DNA from: Pseudomonas sp. R5-89-07
Lineage (GTDB): Bacteria > Pseudomonadota > Gammaproteobacteria > Pseudomonadales > Pseudomonadaceae
Direction of reading: 5' to 3'
DNA: 64,000 nucleotides
Assembly: GCF_003851685.1 (NCBI RefSeq)
Contig: NZ_CP027727.1
Coordinates: 5,933,146 to 5,997,145 of the forward strand
Position numbers and translations under genes: made by a program. Of the stretch, positions 24,596-35,292 are shown in pieces. The notes below the pieces were generated by a model. The model worked only from the letters and a program-made list of their open reading frames with translations. It was not told the DNA's origin and did not search any database. Each line of letters opens with the position of its first letter. The stretch's first letter is position 1.

Positions 24596-26236
24596 ATGAA
24601 CGCCGCCTCAGGTCAGGAATGGGTGGCAGAACCATTGCCTCGGCTGGACTGGCTACCCGACGAAACGCTGTTTAGCCTATGCAGTCGACAGCATCTAGTA
24701 ATGGGGAACTTAGACCCTGCGACGACATCCAGCGCTATTTTGGGACTGCGTCGCCAATTCATAAAGCATGATATCCCCTGCGGAATTTCAGCATTAGAAC
24801 AAACGGGGTTCACTTACTGGGGCAGTGCAGAGTCTATTCTTCTTAATCACACAATATTTCCACTATTCGCTCCATTTCAAAATAAAGTTAAAATTGAAGA
24901 CGCGATAAAAACTTTAAAAGGCGATCGCATTGACTCAATTAAATATCGACTTGGCCTAGTATCAAGCGGCTTTGGCGCTGAACACCCACTGAAAGCGTGT
25001 CCGCACTGTATGCACGAGGATGTGCACGCTCATGGCGTAGCGTACTGGCACCTCACGCATCAATATCCAGGCGTTCTGATCTGCCCACGCCATCAAGCTT
25101 GGCTTATGGCATCCACCAAAGGCAGACGGTGGTCGGGTCGCTTTGAATGGTCGCTTCCTGCCGAGGAGTTCCTTATCGAGCAGGACTCCTCTCAGAAACT
25201 CTGGTCACGTCCAGTTTTTTTGGCCTTGGCGGACAATGTCATCAACCTTGCGTCCATCGGCCGAGCGACGTCCTTCGAATCATGTACCGTCGCCGCGGCG
25301 TATCGAACAGCTATACTCCACGGGAGCAGATCTGCATCACTGTTCGATCGCACCGAGCCGCTACGCCGCTTTCATCTTTTTGAATCATTGCCGGCAGACA
25401 AAAAAAGCTCCGAGTCATTTGTGAACCAGCTTGTTCGTACCCCACGCAGAAGCATTCATCCTCTGAAACATCTGATTCTGATTGATTGGCTATTTGATGA
25501 CCTGCACTCGTTTCTAGAGGCCTACAAAGCCGAAGTGGCCAGATCAGCCCAGCAAGTGGCAAGCACTCCATCGAGGGTACCTGATAAGCGAGTCTCGCTA
25601 TCAAGCTCTGGGGCTCCAGCCAAAAACGCTCCCAGGCCCAAACGACTAAAAGGCCAACTCAAAGAGGATCTGCTGTCAAAACTGGCTGAGGGCGTATCGA
25701 AACAGGTGCTTTGTGAAGAGTTTCAAATCACTGTCTCCACGATCAATAAGCTGCTACGTGCCCATCCAACGACCTACGCCATAGCACTTAAAGCTAGGCA
25801 CCGCCGCGAGACTGATGAGCACAGGAGTCAGTGGCAACACCTGCACGGTTTGTATCCTGAACTGGGAGTCCAGGCTTTGAGGAACAAAATGCCTCCTCTC
25901 TACGCCTGGCTTTACCGAAACGACAAAGCCTGGCTGGTAGCCGAAGACCAAACCTTCACCAAACCTGCGCACGTGAACAAGCACCATGTTGACTGGGAGG
26001 CCCGGGATTATCGGCTACTGAGCATGTTACGAACGGCGTGCGTTTCGATCGCTTTACCGCAGCGCAGTCCGGTCACAATGGCCCAGCTGTACGCCATGAT
26101 ACCCATGCTCTCGACTTGCCTGGAAAATCGGGACCAATACCACGAGTCCAGAGCATACTTATCTACGGTGCTGGTCGCTCCAAGCCGCAAGATCTCCTCG
26201 ACCACGGATAGCAATAATGCATCCGAGCGTAGATAA
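24596..26236 (+). CDS. tnsD: TnsD-like target-site protein (long TniQ family)
   Basis: A 546-residue TniQ/TnsD protein starting MNAASGQEW at ATG 24596, which has TAGGAGG in front; an in-frame start at 24467 is less likely. Residues 10-55 (LPRLDWLPDETLFSLCSR) are the typical TniQ opening. A zinc finger follows: Cys135, Cys138, His152/155, Cys163, His166 (CPHC to CPRH). The C-terminal half is long and contains an HTH-like stretch (LSKLAEGVSKQVLCEEF and ITVSTINKLL). Tn7 TnsD of 508 residues binds the end of glmS; this protein is of similar size and the element sits at glmS, so it is the best candidate for attTn7 recognition. Confidence 0.88.
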   Translation: MNAASGQEWVAEPLPRLDWLPDETLFSLCSRQHLVMGNLDPATTSSAILGLRRQFIKHDIPCGISALEQTGFTYWGSAESILLNHTIFPLFAPFQNKVKIEDAIKTLKGDRIDSIKYRLGLVSSGFGAEHPLKACPHCMHEDVHAHGVAYWHLTHQYPGVLICPRHQAWLMASTKGRRWSGRFEWSLPAEEFLIEQDSSQKLWSRPVFLALADNVINLASIGRATSFESCTVAAAYRTAILHGSRSASLFDRTEPLRRFHLFESLPADKKSSESFVNQLVRTPRRSIHPLKHLILIDWLFDDLHSFLEAYKAEVARSAQQVASTPSRVPDKRVSLSSSGAPAKNAPRPKRLKGQLKEDLLSKLAEGVSKQVLCEEFQITVSTINKLLRAHPTTYAIALKARHRRETDEHRSQWQHLHGLYPELGVQALRNKMPPLYAWLYRNDKAWLVAEDQTFTKPAHVNKHHVDWEARDYRLLSMLRTACVSIALPQRSPVTMAQLYAMIPMLSTCLENRDQYHESRAYLSTVLVAPSRKISSTTDSNNASERR

Positions 26237-26301
26237 CTTAAGGTCGAACAAGGTCGAAGACTACGACCTCTGCCCGCCAAGACCAAAATGTGAGTAACGT
26301 C

Positions 26302-26490
26302 ATGACCGAAGCCCAACGCTGGACAGTGAAATGCCAAGATCCTGCGGATGGAAGTGGCGACGTCATCATTGACTTGCCGCCGGACCTACTCGCCTGTTTA
26401 GGACTGAGCATCGGCGACGTACTAACCATTGAAGTGATCGGCGGCGCGATAGTTCTGACGCCGAAGTCGAGCGACTCAGCTACACTCTGA
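26302..26490 (+). CDS. AbrB/MazE-type small DNA-binding protein
   Basis: A 62-residue protein (MTEAQRWTVKCQDP) with the swapped-hairpin AbrB/SpoVT pattern: DVIIDLPPDLLACLGLSIGDVLTIEVIGGAIVLTPKS. A GTG at 26290 could add four residues. Such proteins are often antitoxins, but no toxin frame follows within 400 bases, so it may be an orphan or a regulator of the nearby tnsD-like gene, which ends 65 bases upstream in the same direction. Confidence 0.75.
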   Translation: MTEAQRWTVKCQDPADGSGDVIIDLPPDLLACLGLSIGDVLTIEVIGGAIVLTPKSSDSATL

Positions 26491-26937
26491 ATCGCACCGG
26501 CGCGCTTTACCTAATCTTCAAACGGGCGAACGGCACATCTGAGCGGCGGCGTTTGGGCATTGATTGCCGGCGGCGGAAATCCGTATGGGATGTGAATTCA
26601 ACCGTTCGCGAGGGCAGCAATCAGCCAAGAGCGGTAATTACGATAGCTGCCGTTATCCTTACGCTGCTGCTCACATTTTCAGCACGCATGATAAGAAACG
26701 CTCATTTTTGGTAATTTCCATGGATCGAGATGGCGTGCATGCGGGAGACGATATGCATAGTCGTGAAACGTCAATAATGGTTAAAGCGTATGCGTCCGGC
26801 TCACCAATTCAGATTCACAAAATCAGGCACTTAGCGATTATCGCCAGTGCCTTTTTTGTGCCCGCAATACAGCCTCAGTAAAGACACTATATGCCGCGAG
26901 ACGGCTTATCAAACGCAAAGGGTGCCTTAGAGTGGAG
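26491..26937. other. Intergenic region with an intrinsic terminator; possible junction of cargo blocks
   Basis: About 450 bases without a convincing gene. A strong hairpin with AGGCACT (26825-26831) and AGTGCCT (26846-26852) followed by a T-run is a plus-strand terminator, plausibly for the tnsD-abrB unit. Minus-strand chemoreceptor DNA begins at 26938. The abrupt change from transposition genes to metabolic genes suggests a historic insertion point. Confidence 0.6.
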
Positions 26938-29064
26938 CTACACCCTGAACTGTTCCATCAATTTCATCTGTTGAGTGGTCAGGCTATGTAGCTCGCTGGC
27001 AACCTGCGCCGATTCGGTGGCTTGCTCGGTCAGGGTTTCGGTCACACTGCGAATTGCCGAGATATTGCGATTGACCTCTTCGGCGACTGCACTCTGCTCT
27101 TCCGCCGCGCTGGCGATCTGCAGATTCATGTCGCTGATGACCGTGACCGCGTCACTGATCTTGCCCAGCGCCTGAAGTGCCTTTTGGACTTGTCCTACAT
27201 TACTGTGAGCCTTGGTTTGGCTCACGTGCATCGCCACCACGACACCGCGAGTACCGTTCTGGATGCGCTCGATGACCTGGCGGATTTCCTCAACGGAATC
27301 CTGGGTTCGTCTGGCCAAGTTGCGCACTTCGTCGGCGACCACCGCGAAACCACGCCCGCTTTCGCCCGCACGGGCGGCTTCGATAGCCGCGTTGAGGGCA
27401 AGCAGATTGGTCTGTTCAGCAATGCTGCGGATGACTTCCAGGACCGTGCCGATCTGTTCGCTATCGACCGCCAGCGCTTCGACTTCGGCCACCGCCTTGC
27501 TGACGTCCTCGGCTAGGATGCCAATGTCACGGGTACTGCGCTCAATTATGCCGACTCCGTCCCTGGCCGATTGGTCGGCCGCGCGGGCAGCCTGAGCGGC
27601 ATTTGATGCGCTGTTGGCAACATCATGGGCGGTCGCGCTCATTTCGTTTGAAGCCGTGGCCACCTGATCGATCTCACGAAACTGAACCTGCATGCTTTCG
27701 CTGGTCTGCCTAGCAATTAACGAAGACTGATCGGCGGTGCCGCGGGCATCGAGGGTGTTTTGCTTTATCCGGGTGATGGTCGGTTGCAACTTGTCGAGAA
27801 AGCGGTTGAACCAGTTGACCAGTTCGCCCAACTCGTCTTTCTTGCTGTATTGCAAACGTTGGGTCAGGTCGCCATCGCCGCTGGCAATTGCCTTGAGCAT
27901 ACCTGCTACGCGAGTGATCGGCTGGGTCACGCTTGAGGCGGACATCCAGATCAGTAAGCACCCCAGCAGGCAAGCCCCAGTGGCCATCAACAGGGCTTGG
28001 AGGGTGCCGCTGGATTGGGCTTTATCGAACACCCTTTGAAGTTTATCCGCATCGGCCAGCAATACTTGGTGCGGTACGTCGATGGCCACGCCCCAGGCTT
28101 TTGCATCAGCAATCGGTTTGACCGGATAGACCGCCCGGATCAGCCCCCCTTGGTGAAGGATCTTCGGCGTATCACCGTCCAGCGACGCAATGATTTGTTT
28201 ACCCTCCGCGCCAAGCGCTTTCCCCATATTTGCGCCAACCTGGGTGGCGTCGAAGCTGAAGGCGGCGAGTATGCCCGTGTCGGAGAGAATCAGCATACGA
28301 CCCGAGCCATTAAATAAGCTGCTCTGCGCGGCACTGGCAGCTGCCTGCAGTGAGTCCAGCGCGATGTCCAGGCCCACTACACCTATGACCTTGTCGCCGA
28401 CGATCAAAGGTAGGGAGATGGTCGTCATCAATATTCGCTTACCGTCGACGATGTCTGCGAAAGGAGCCATAAGACAAGGTCGCTTGCTGTCCCGAGGGCA
28501 TGTGTACCAGCCGTTATAGGGAGCACCACTGATGCTGAGCGCCGTGCTGCCAAGGTCGCTCTCGTTGATCTGCAGGCTCATCACCTGACCGGTGTCACGG
28601 TTCCAGGCACTGGCGAAGCGCCCCGACTCATTCGACGCACGGGCCGTATCATGGGCGAACTCGGCGTTCTTTCCATCTAAGGCATTACGTTCATAGACCA
28701 GCCATACACCCAGCACTCCGGGATTGCGCTCGAATGTGGTCTTGATGCTTTGATTGAGTTCTTCCCGCAGTGCTGCGGCTGTTAGTCCACGATGGTTTGC
28801 CATATTGCGCAAATCGTTCGCCTCGTCGGCCAGAGCAGTGATGACGGTCAGGCCGGTACCGAAGGTCTTCTGTAAATTCGCAGCCTGCTCAGCAGCTTTT
28901 GCCAGTAGCAGGTTCTCGCCACTGCCGGTCAGCATCTGGCTGCTGGATTGACTGATCATCTGCTTGTTCAGATTGCTTTGATAAAGATTCATGCCGACGA
29001 TCAGGCCCATTACCCCGAGCAGGCAGAGCCCGGATAAAAGCACGATCTTCAAGCGAATAGACAT
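26938..29064 (-). CDS. Methyl-accepting chemotaxis protein with dCache sensor domain
   Basis: A 708-residue chemoreceptor. One membrane helix lies near residues 7-27, a periplasmic region of about 310 residues with dCache features follows ([13 protein letters not shown] and [14 protein letters not shown] to VIGVVGLDI), then a second helix near 350-372, a HAMP segment and the signalling hairpin with [26 protein letters not shown]. dCache receptors of this type bind amino acids, polyamines or related amines. It is transcribed in the same direction as the aldehyde dehydrogenase, permease and amidase-like genes upstream, suggesting chemotaxis toward the substrate of that pathway. The ligand is not determined by sequence. 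Confidence 0.9.
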   Translation of the reverse strand: MSIRLKIVLLSGLCLLGVMGLIVGMNLYQSNLNKQMISQSSSQMLTGSGENLLLAKAAEQAANLQKTFGTGLTVITALADEANDLRNMANHRGLTAAALREELNQSIKTTFERNPGVLGVWLVYERNALDGKNAEFAHDTARASNESGRFASAWNRDTGQVMSLQINESDLGSTALSISGAPYNGWYTCPRDSKRPCLMAPFADIVDGKRILMTTISLPLIVGDKVIGVVGLDIALDSLQAAASAAQSSLFNGSGRMLILSDTGILAAFSFDATQVGANMGKALGAEGKQIIASLDGDTPKILHQGGLIRAVYPVKPIADAKAWGVAIDVPHQVLLADADKLQRVFDKAQSSGTLQALLMATGACLLGCLLIWMSASSVTQPITRVAGMLKAIASGDGDLTQRLQYSKKDELGELVNWFNRFLDKLQPTITRIKQNTLDARGTADQSSLIARQTSESMQVQFREIDQVATASNEMSATAHDVANSASNAAQAARAADQSARDGVGIIERSTRDIGILAEDVSKAVAEVEALAVDSEQIGTVLEVIRSIAEQTNLLALNAAIEAARAGESGRGFAVVADEVRNLARRTQDSVEEIRQVIERIQNGTRGVVVAMHVSQTKAHSNVGQVQKALQALGKISDAVTVISDMNLQIASAAEEQSAVAEEVNRNISAIRSVTETLTEQATESAQVASELHSLTTQQMKLMEQFRV

Positions 29065-29216
29065 GGGACTGCCTCATGGATGAACAATATGTTTTGTCAG
29101 TCAGATAAGTGCTTCCACCTACTCGGCGTTGGCACTACGCGCAGCCTGCAAAAGCAAGACTGCGCGCTTGTGCGTTTCAGCATTCGTGTGGCCGCAGAGT
29201 CGGCGCCACTGTTCGG

Positions 29217-30641
29217 TCAGTGCTTGACCATCACGTGGCGAATCACGGTGTAATCCTCCAATCCGTACATCGACATGTCTTTGCCGTAGCCGGATTGCTT
29301 TACACCACCGTGTGGCATCTCGCTCATCAGCATGAAATGGGTATTGATCCAAGTGCAGCCGTACTGCAGGCGCGCCGCAAGACGGTGAGCTCGCCCTACG
29401 TCAGAGGTCCACACCGATGATGCCAGGCCATAATCAGAGTCGTTTGCCCAAGACAGTGCCTGCGCCTCGTCTTCAAATTCGGTCACGGAAACCACCGGGC
29501 CGAAAATCTCCCGGCGCACCACTTCGTCGTCTTGTCGCGCGCCGGCAAGTACCGTGGGTTCGAAGAAGTAACCGGGACCTTCCACGCGTTTCCCGCCCGT
29601 CACGACTTCTATGTGTGGCAGTAACCGTGCTCGATCCACGAAGCCGACAACACGGTCCAAGTGCTGTTGGGTGATCAGAGGCCCCAGCTCAGTCTCAGGA
29701 TCATCCTGAAGACCAAACTTGATACTGGATACGGCGATGCCGAGCTTTTCAACGAGGCGAGCGTAAATGCCTTTTTGCGCATAGATCCGGCAGGCGGCGG
29801 TGCAATCCTGGCCGGCGTTATAGAAACCGAAACTACGTATGCCCTCTACAGCCGCATCGATGTCTGCGTCGTCGAAAATGATGACGGGGGCTTTGCCTCC
29901 CAATTCCATATGCATACGCTTAACGGTGTCAGCGGTGCCGGCGATGATATGACTGCCGGTGGCCACTGACCCCGTCAGTGAGACCATCCGCACTTTCTCG
30001 TGGGTAGTGAGCGGCTTGCCTACATTGGGCCCTCGTCCGAACACAACATTGACCACGCCAGCAGGGAAAACCGTGACCATTAACGAGGCTAACTTAAGCG
30101 CCGTCAGCGGTGTCTGTTCGGAAGGTTTGAGGACAACGGTATTGCCGGCCGCCAAGGCGGGAGCCAGCTTCCACGCGGCCATCATCAGTGGATAGTTCCA
30201 AGGCGCGATCGAGGCGACGACACCCACGGGATCGCGCCGAATCATCGAAGTATGGCCTGGCAAATACTCGCCCGCCGCCGAGCCTTGCAAACACCGACTC
30301 GCACCCGCGAAGAAACGAAACACATCGGACACGCCAGGCAGTTCGTCGCCCAAGACGGCCGCGTAAGGCTTGCCACAATTATTCGATTCCAGCCGGGCCA
30401 GTTCTACGGCATGGCTATCGATGAGGTCAGCCAGTTTGAGCAACAACAGCGAGCGATCCTTTGGCGTGGTCTGGGACCAGCTTTCGAAGGCGGCGTCAGC
30501 GGCTTGCACTGCGCAATCAACCTGCGCGGGCGTAGCCTCAGCAATGTCCACTAGTGCGGTCCCCAGAGAAGGGTTCATTACCGCGAGTCGCTCGCCTTCG
30601 CCTGCGACCAATTCGCCGTTGATGAGCATTTTAATGTGCAT
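29217..30641 (-). CDS. Aldehyde dehydrogenase, gamma-aminobutyraldehyde dehydrogenase-like (PatD type)
   Basis: A 474-residue NAD(P)-dependent aldehyde dehydrogenase. Conserved residues are Asn149 (APWNYP), Lys172 ([10 protein letters not shown]), Glu246 (MELGGK) and catalytic Cys280 (GQDCTAACR). The sequence [19 protein letters not shown] and the GQDCTAACR loop resemble aminobutyraldehyde dehydrogenases of putrescine degradation (PatD/YdcW). The start [10 protein letters not shown] at 30641 is preferred over a longer frame to 30797. It follows the permease by about 165 bases and probably oxidises an aminoaldehyde produced from an imported amine or amide. Confidence 0.9.
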   Translation of the reverse strand: MHIKMLINGELVAGEGERLAVMNPSLGTALVDIAEATPAQVDCAVQAADAAFESWSQTTPKDRSLLLLKLADLIDSHAVELARLESNNCGKPYAAVLGDELPGVSDVFRFFAGASRCLQGSAAGEYLPGHTSMIRRDPVGVVASIAPWNYPLMMAAWKLAPALAAGNTVVLKPSEQTPLTALKLASLMVTVFPAGVVNVVFGRGPNVGKPLTTHEKVRMVSLTGSVATGSHIIAGTADTVKRMHMELGGKAPVIIFDDADIDAAVEGIRSFGFYNAGQDCTAACRIYAQKGIYARLVEKLGIAVSSIKFGLQDDPETELGPLITQQHLDRVVGFVDRARLLPHIEVVTGGKRVEGPGYFFEPTVLAGARQDDEVVRREIFGPVVSVTEFEDEAQALSWANDSDYGLASSVWTSDVGRAHRLAARLQYGCTWINTHFMLMSEMPHGGVKQSGYGKDMSMYGLEDYTVIRHVMVKH

Positions 30642-30806
30642 AGGCGTCTCCAATGAGTGCAGGCGCCAGATGCCTGCACTCAGAAAGAATTTAGATTTAA
30701 CGGACAATAAGTTGCTGACTAAGTCAGCCGTCCAGTTGGGGAGTCGCGACAGGTTTGCGTATCGGCCACATGGTTTTTCATGCAGCCTTAAAGTCACAGA
30801 GGGGCT

Positions 30807-32147
30807 CTATACGGGTATGTCCAACGAGTTCTTGCCTTTCAGAATCCACGCGACGATGCCACCGAGTACGAGCCATGCGACACCGACGAGTTGGGCGTTC
30901 GAGTTCGCGCTGAACAGTGCGTAGCAGAGGACGGCCGCACCCAGTACAGGGGAAACGAGATGTCTGAAGAAAGAGCGATCAGTCTTACCCCTGAAGAAAG
31001 CGATGACAGAAGCATGCAACATCACATAGGCACACAATGCGCCGAACGTGACCATCGTTACGATGGTTTCAATCTGGTCTTTGCCGACAATGGCAATCAC
31101 CAGCGAGAGCGCAGCGACCAGGTATAACGCGGTCGTTGGTGCTTCATTTTTATTAAGTTTGGCGAGCACACGAGGCAGCTTTTTATCGCGTGCCATGCAG
31201 TAGATGACTTTTGTCGTGGTGGCCTGGGAGATAAGTGCATTAGCCAGCAAAGCTATCAGTGCATTCGTCAACGTGATGACCGGCAGGAACCACGTCCCCA
31301 CCACTTGGGTGCTGACCGTGTAAAAGGCAACATCAACGGCGCCGTCCTGATATTTCGACCCCAGGGGAACGAACACAGACGCCAGGTAGACTTGCGCAAC
31401 GAACAGCACGGTCACGATCACCAGCAACAACATCGTCGCCCGCGATACGGTTTTACCGCCCCCCTCGGCCTCCTCATTCAGCGTCGAAACAGCATCAAAA
31501 CCGATAAAGCTCAGAGCGGCGATTGGTACGGCGCCAAACACGGCGGACATACTGAATTGCGACGGGTTATAGAAAGGCGCTAACAGTTGCTCCTTGGAAA
31601 CCGTTCCTCCGGCGATAAGGCCAACCGCAAACACGACGAAAATCGAGAGGACAACCAGCTGGATGACCAGCAGCACCTTTCCCACATTCACATTAACGGT
31701 GATACCGAACAGATTAACGATCATGGGCACAGCGACGAAAATCCCTAACCAAACCACCTTGTCGATGCCGGGAAACAAAGGTTGCAAGGCCGCTGCACCT
31801 AGAACCGCCAGCAACGCGGGAAGCAACAGATAGTCCAGCAAGATGGCCCATCCCGCCATAAAGCCGAATGTGGCATTGGTGCCCTTTGTCACATAGGAAT
31901 AGACCGATCCCGAAAGAGGAATTCGTTTCGCCATTTCGCTGTAGCTGATCGCACTGAACACCATCGCGATGGCGGCCAGCGTATAGGTCAGCGCGGTCAG
32001 TCCATTGGACGTGTTATGAATCGCTCCAAAGACAGAGACAGGAGCAATCGGAACGAAGTAAAGCAACCCGTAGACAAGGACGTCCGTCAGCGAAAGTTTC
32101 TTGCTGAGTTGACCATTATCACTGGGTACGACCAAGGTATCGCTCAT
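30807..32147 (-). CDS. APC-superfamily amino acid/amine permease
   Basis: A 446-residue inner-membrane permease with about 12 helices. The start MSDTLVVPSDNG at 32147 has AAGGGG seven bases upstream; the longer frame to 32261 lacks membrane sequence. APC features include VLVYGLLYFVPIAPVSVFG in helix 1 and SFIGFDAVSTLNEEAEGGGKTVSRA in helix 6. PuuP-like amine and amino acid importers look like this. In context it would import the substrate or product of the dimethylformamidase-like enzyme and the aldehyde dehydrogenase. Confidence 0.87.
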   Translation of the reverse strand: MSDTLVVPSDNGQLSKKLSLTDVLVYGLLYFVPIAPVSVFGAIHNTSNGLTALTYTLAAIAMVFSAISYSEMAKRIPLSGSVYSYVTKGTNATFGFMAGWAILLDYLLLPALLAVLGAAALQPLFPGIDKVVWLGIFVAVPMIVNLFGITVNVNVGKVLLVIQLVVLSIFVVFAVGLIAGGTVSKEQLLAPFYNPSQFSMSAVFGAVPIAALSFIGFDAVSTLNEEAEGGGKTVSRATMLLLVIVTVLFVAQVYLASVFVPLGSKYQDGAVDVAFYTVSTQVVGTWFLPVITLTNALIALLANALISQATTTKVIYCMARDKKLPRVLAKLNKNEAPTTALYLVAALSLVIAIVGKDQIETIVTMVTFGALCAYVMLHASVIAFFRGKTDRSFFRHLVSPVLGAAVLCYALFSANSNAQLVGVAWLVLGGIVAWILKGKNSLDIPV

Positions 32148-32540
32148 TTTTGTTGCCCCTTGACGATTGGCCCGGATTTTCACCCGGACATTATTTAGGT
32201 ACGGTTGCCGCGTGTCGCCAGCATTTGCTGTGGAACCGCGTACCGCTTTTGTTATTTGCACATCGGGACTGGAAAGGACCTATTCACTCAAACACCAAGA
32301 TGGGTCTTTTGACGTTCGATGAATTCAGTTTAGGAGCCCCTCTTACTGTCGACTATCGAACCAGCGAACCGCGCTTTTCGTGTGAGTGCACGGCGCCTTT
32401 ATTGCCATGAACTTGTCGCGCCCAAAGAGCAGCCGGGCGTGGCTGCCCCTTGGGTCCGATCAATGTATGCACTGCAGCATGGTCCGCTCCCCGAGGCCAA
32501 GCATCGGCCGGGCTCCGCACTCATGCATCTGAATGGACGG
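32148..32540. other. Gap between permease and amidase-like genes
   Basis: About 390 bases. Small open frames occur on both strands but none looks like a gene. It is long enough to hold a separate promoter for the permease-dehydrogenase part; no confident promoter or hairpin was found. Confidence 0.45.
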
Positions 32541-34901
32541 TCAATTGCAATCGATGATGACGTCCAGCGCTTCAGGGTGCAGGAACCGCTTGAGCACATT
32601 GCCGGTGAGTCGCGCGACATTGTTGTCGTAACGGTTGTGGGAAAGTGAACCGGTGTAGGCAATTGATCCCACTGAGAACACGCCGCCCCCTCCTGGCAAT
32701 GGACACAGAACGATGTCCGCGCGAACGCGAGACTGCTCGGTCCCGCCAATGCCAGGGATTGATTCGTAGACGTCCTCGGCGGCGAGAAGATAGGCATCCG
32801 ACAATGGCCCGGAAGTCGCCAGGACAAGCGCACCCGGTGGGGCCCCTAATGACGGATCGTACCGGTCGATCTCCGCGCCGGCGGCACCACCGCCCATGAT
32901 TCCAAAGTCGCCAATGCGCTCGTCACTGCCAATCCCTTCAAACGCAAATGCGGCGAGTGGGTCGTAGCTGTCGGTGAGGCGTTCGTAATACGTGCAGCGG
33001 TCGAAGCCTTGCGCGGCGAACCCCACGCCTAGCAGTCGCTGCGGCGCCTTACCCTTGTTGCGCCATAGACCGGCCATTTCACCGGAGGTCTGGTGGCGGC
33101 GATCGCCAAATGGCGACTCGTGGGGGCGTGTACCCGCATCTGACCTGCGTAACTCCATGACATGCCGCTCTTCCGGATCAAATGAAACGGTTGCGAAAAA
33201 ACCGTTTCCGCCCAAGTACATCAAGCGTCCGCCGTTCCCGGTGAAAGCCTCGATCGCGTTGAGTTCGTTGCGTGTCACATATTCTGGATGACTGCCCGTG
33301 ATTAGAACCTTGTAGTCCTTGAGCAGGTCGACGCCTTCGCGATCGAGGTCTTCATCCGTCAGCGCGTCGAATTCACAACCGATTGTGTCGAGCCAATGAA
33401 CGATGCAGAGATCAGCAGGAAGCCCCCATACGCCCTCTGCCTGGAACCAGGCGCGGTGTTTGGGGTTGAGCGTCAGGATGGGGCGCCGAGTGCTGCCGAA
33501 GACGACGCCAGAGCCATCGTTATGGATTTCATAACAGGAACGACCGAATTCAGGATGGTCTTGAAGCGTCAGATCTTGACGATCAATGATCGGTGTCCGA
33601 CTGACGATGATTTCCGCGCCATTGGCTTCAAAGGCTATTCGGTCGTTGGCGTACGCCAGATAAGTCGCCGTAGAGAAAAGCACCGCCACTTCGCGTTTCT
33701 GACGTCCCGGCCTGACGAAAAACGGGATGTATTGTTCAACGCCTGCACTGCTCAGTTTCGCGGCGTATACACCACTCGCGAGATCGTCTGGGACCTGAAT
33801 CTTGAACGCCGTTGGCCACTGGGCGTCGGTGATGTCATCGTCGTGAAAATGGATCGCATCAAACTCGTCAGGTGCCCGCCGAAAGTCGTCGCTCAACCCC
33901 TTAAACCTATGGCCCGCCACTCCCCGTGTCGGCGCGTTGAAGCAGCGTCCATGCAAACCGTTTCCGGACACGTCTACAACATCGCTGAGCAACAGGCCAT
34001 CGTCACGAAGGCTCTTGCCAAAGTGCCAGGCGGCCAGCTCGGAAACAGCCGAATCGCCGAGAGAGGGACGCAGAATGCGGACTCCACCGATTTTTCCGTT
34101 GTAGGCTGCATTCGCCAGCCATCGACCGTCTTGCTGAAAGGCCAGCGCCCCGATCCTGAAGGGGGGTTGGCTTTCAGTCAGTCTCGTGCCGAACCTGAAG
34201 GGGGCTTGGCTTTCAGTCAGTCTCGCGCCGAACGGGACAGTACGTGATTCTGCGCGCAAGGCACTGGCACTCGCTGAGAGACGGTTCATGATGTTGTCGA
34301 TTGGTGTCTGCTCCAGGCAGACCGTCCCGGCATCCGATTTGACACTGACTATGACGCGATACCACTGGTGTGCAATAAGTGGCGTTGCCAATGAAACTTT
34401 CTTTGTCTCACCATCTGCCACCCATATAAACGTTGGCCGCCCTTCCTCCAGTACAAGGGCGTAGCCAGAACAACTTGCCACGGACCAGTTTCCCAAAACG
34501 GCCTGTAGACTCGAATCACTCTCAAATGAGTTCTGCGTTACGTGGTAGGCCCCGAAGTTGCCCGAGCGTGTGCCTTGCGGCAGTGTCGGATAGACATGGG
34601 CTTCAATAACCAAACCGTTAGGGGATCGCAGAAGTCCTTGCTTGTCAGTGATTTCCACATAAGAGCCCGGCTGGCACACATGCTGGATACCCTCGTAGCT
34701 TCCTTCGAACGACGACTCAACAGGCGTCTCAAGGAAACCGGGGCCCGACTCCCCCGTAAACCCGTGTCGAAGCTTCACAAGCGAGGCGTCATATCGCGCG
34801 ACCCCTTCGCAACTTACCTTGAAAGAAAGACTTTCACCCGGCGACACAGAGAATCCGTCGCTATAGCCGAAAATTTGCTGACTGACCTGGTTCATTCTCA
34901 T
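32541..34901 (-). CDS. N,N-dimethylformamidase-like large subunit
   Basis: A 786-residue protein close in size to the 762-residue beta subunit of bacterial dimethylformamidase (hydrolyses DMF to dimethylamine and formate). After an N-terminal beta-rich part, residues ~115-205 form a LamG-like domain (PNGLVIEAHVYPTLP). The C-terminal half carries VAVLFSTATYLAYANDR, LLKDYKVLITGSHPEYVTRNEL and GRLMYLGGNGFFATVSF. Known enzymes use a Tyr/Tyr/Glu-bound iron; Tyr residues in TATYLAYAN and HPEY and Glu in SGEMAGLWR are candidates. It starts two bases after the small-subunit stop. A 39-bp tandem duplication lies inside. The true substrate could be another amide. Confidence 0.82.
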   Translation of the reverse strand: MRMNQVSQQIFGYSDGFSVSPGESLSFKVSCEGVARYDASLVKLRHGFTGESGPGFLETPVESSFEGSYEGIQHVCQPGSYVEITDKQGLLRSPNGLVIEAHVYPTLPQGTRSGNFGAYHVTQNSFESDSSLQAVLGNWSVASCSGYALVLEEGRPTFIWVADGETKKVSLATPLIAHQWYRVIVSVKSDAGTVCLEQTPIDNIMNRLSASASALRAESRTVPFGARLTESQAPFRFGTRLTESQPPFRIGALAFQQDGRWLANAAYNGKIGGVRILRPSLGDSAVSELAAWHFGKSLRDDGLLLSDVVDVSGNGLHGRCFNAPTRGVAGHRFKGLSDDFRRAPDEFDAIHFHDDDITDAQWPTAFKIQVPDDLASGVYAAKLSSAGVEQYIPFFVRPGRQKREVAVLFSTATYLAYANDRIAFEANGAEIIVSRTPIIDRQDLTLQDHPEFGRSCYEIHNDGSGVVFGSTRRPILTLNPKHRAWFQAEGVWGLPADLCIVHWLDTIGCEFDALTDEDLDREGVDLLKDYKVLITGSHPEYVTRNELNAIEAFTGNGGRLMYLGGNGFFATVSFDPEERHVMELRRSDAGTRPHESPFGDRRHQTSGEMAGLWRNKGKAPQRLLGVGFAAQGFDRCTYYERLTDSYDPLAAFAFEGIGSDERIGDFGIMGGGAAGAEIDRYDPSLGAPPGALVLATSGPLSDAYLLAAEDVYESIPGIGGTEQSRVRADIVLCPLPGGGGVFSVGSIAYTGSLSHNRYDNNVARLTGNVLKRFLHPEALDVIIDCN
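34155..34232. repeat. 39-bp tandem duplication within the amidase large-subunit gene
   Basis: Two adjacent 39-base copies (34155-34193 and 34194-34232) differ at two positions. They are in frame and duplicate 13 residues, giving FGARLTESQAPFR next to FGTRLTESQPPFR around residues 225-250. The frame is kept, so the protein gains a short insertion between its LamG-like domain and the rest. Confidence 0.88.
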
Positions 34902-34902
34902 T

Positions 34903-35292
34903 TCATCCGTTATGCGACTGAGAATCCGTTTCGCGCGACTCGGCAGCGAAAAGGGCTCGGCATCGAAGCGAAAAAACGTGACGCAATGCGTCGTCGTAAG
35001 TCAGGAAAATGCCTGGACTTCGAACGAAGTTGCCTGGCTCTCCAATCACAATGTTCCCGACGCCCCATGGCCCGTCGATACCCAGCGAAATGACAATCGC
35101 CTTGCCGGCTATAGACGCCCCGCCTAGCCCACGCACGACCCTTCGAGTCTTGTCATCGTGTGGCCCGAGCGGAGACCGTTCGTAGGCGCCGATCACGCCA
35201 GAGTCGCAGTCGTCACGCAGGCGCTCAAAAAACCGAGCCTGGAACAAAGCGGCCAATTCAGCTTCGCGATCTGAGGAGGTACGCATGGTCAT
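34903..35292 (-). CDS. N,N-dimethylformamidase-like small subunit
   Basis: A 129-residue protein matching the size of the dimethylformamidase alpha subunit (about 132). It begins MTMRTSSDREAELAALF (a second Met at 35286 is also possible) and contains ARFFERLRDDCDSGVIGAYER and GIFLTYDDALRHVF. The stop is one base before the ATG of the large subunit, so the pair would be made in balanced amounts. No other family is suggested by the sequence. It is the promoter-proximal gene of the catabolic block, divergent from the AraC regulator. Confidence 0.78.
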   Translation of the reverse strand: MTMRTSSDREAELAALFQARFFERLRDDCDSGVIGAYERSPLGPHDDKTRRVVRGLGGASIAGKAIVISLGIDGPWGVGNIVIGEPGNFVRSPGIFLTYDDALRHVFSLRCRALFAAESRETDSQSHNG

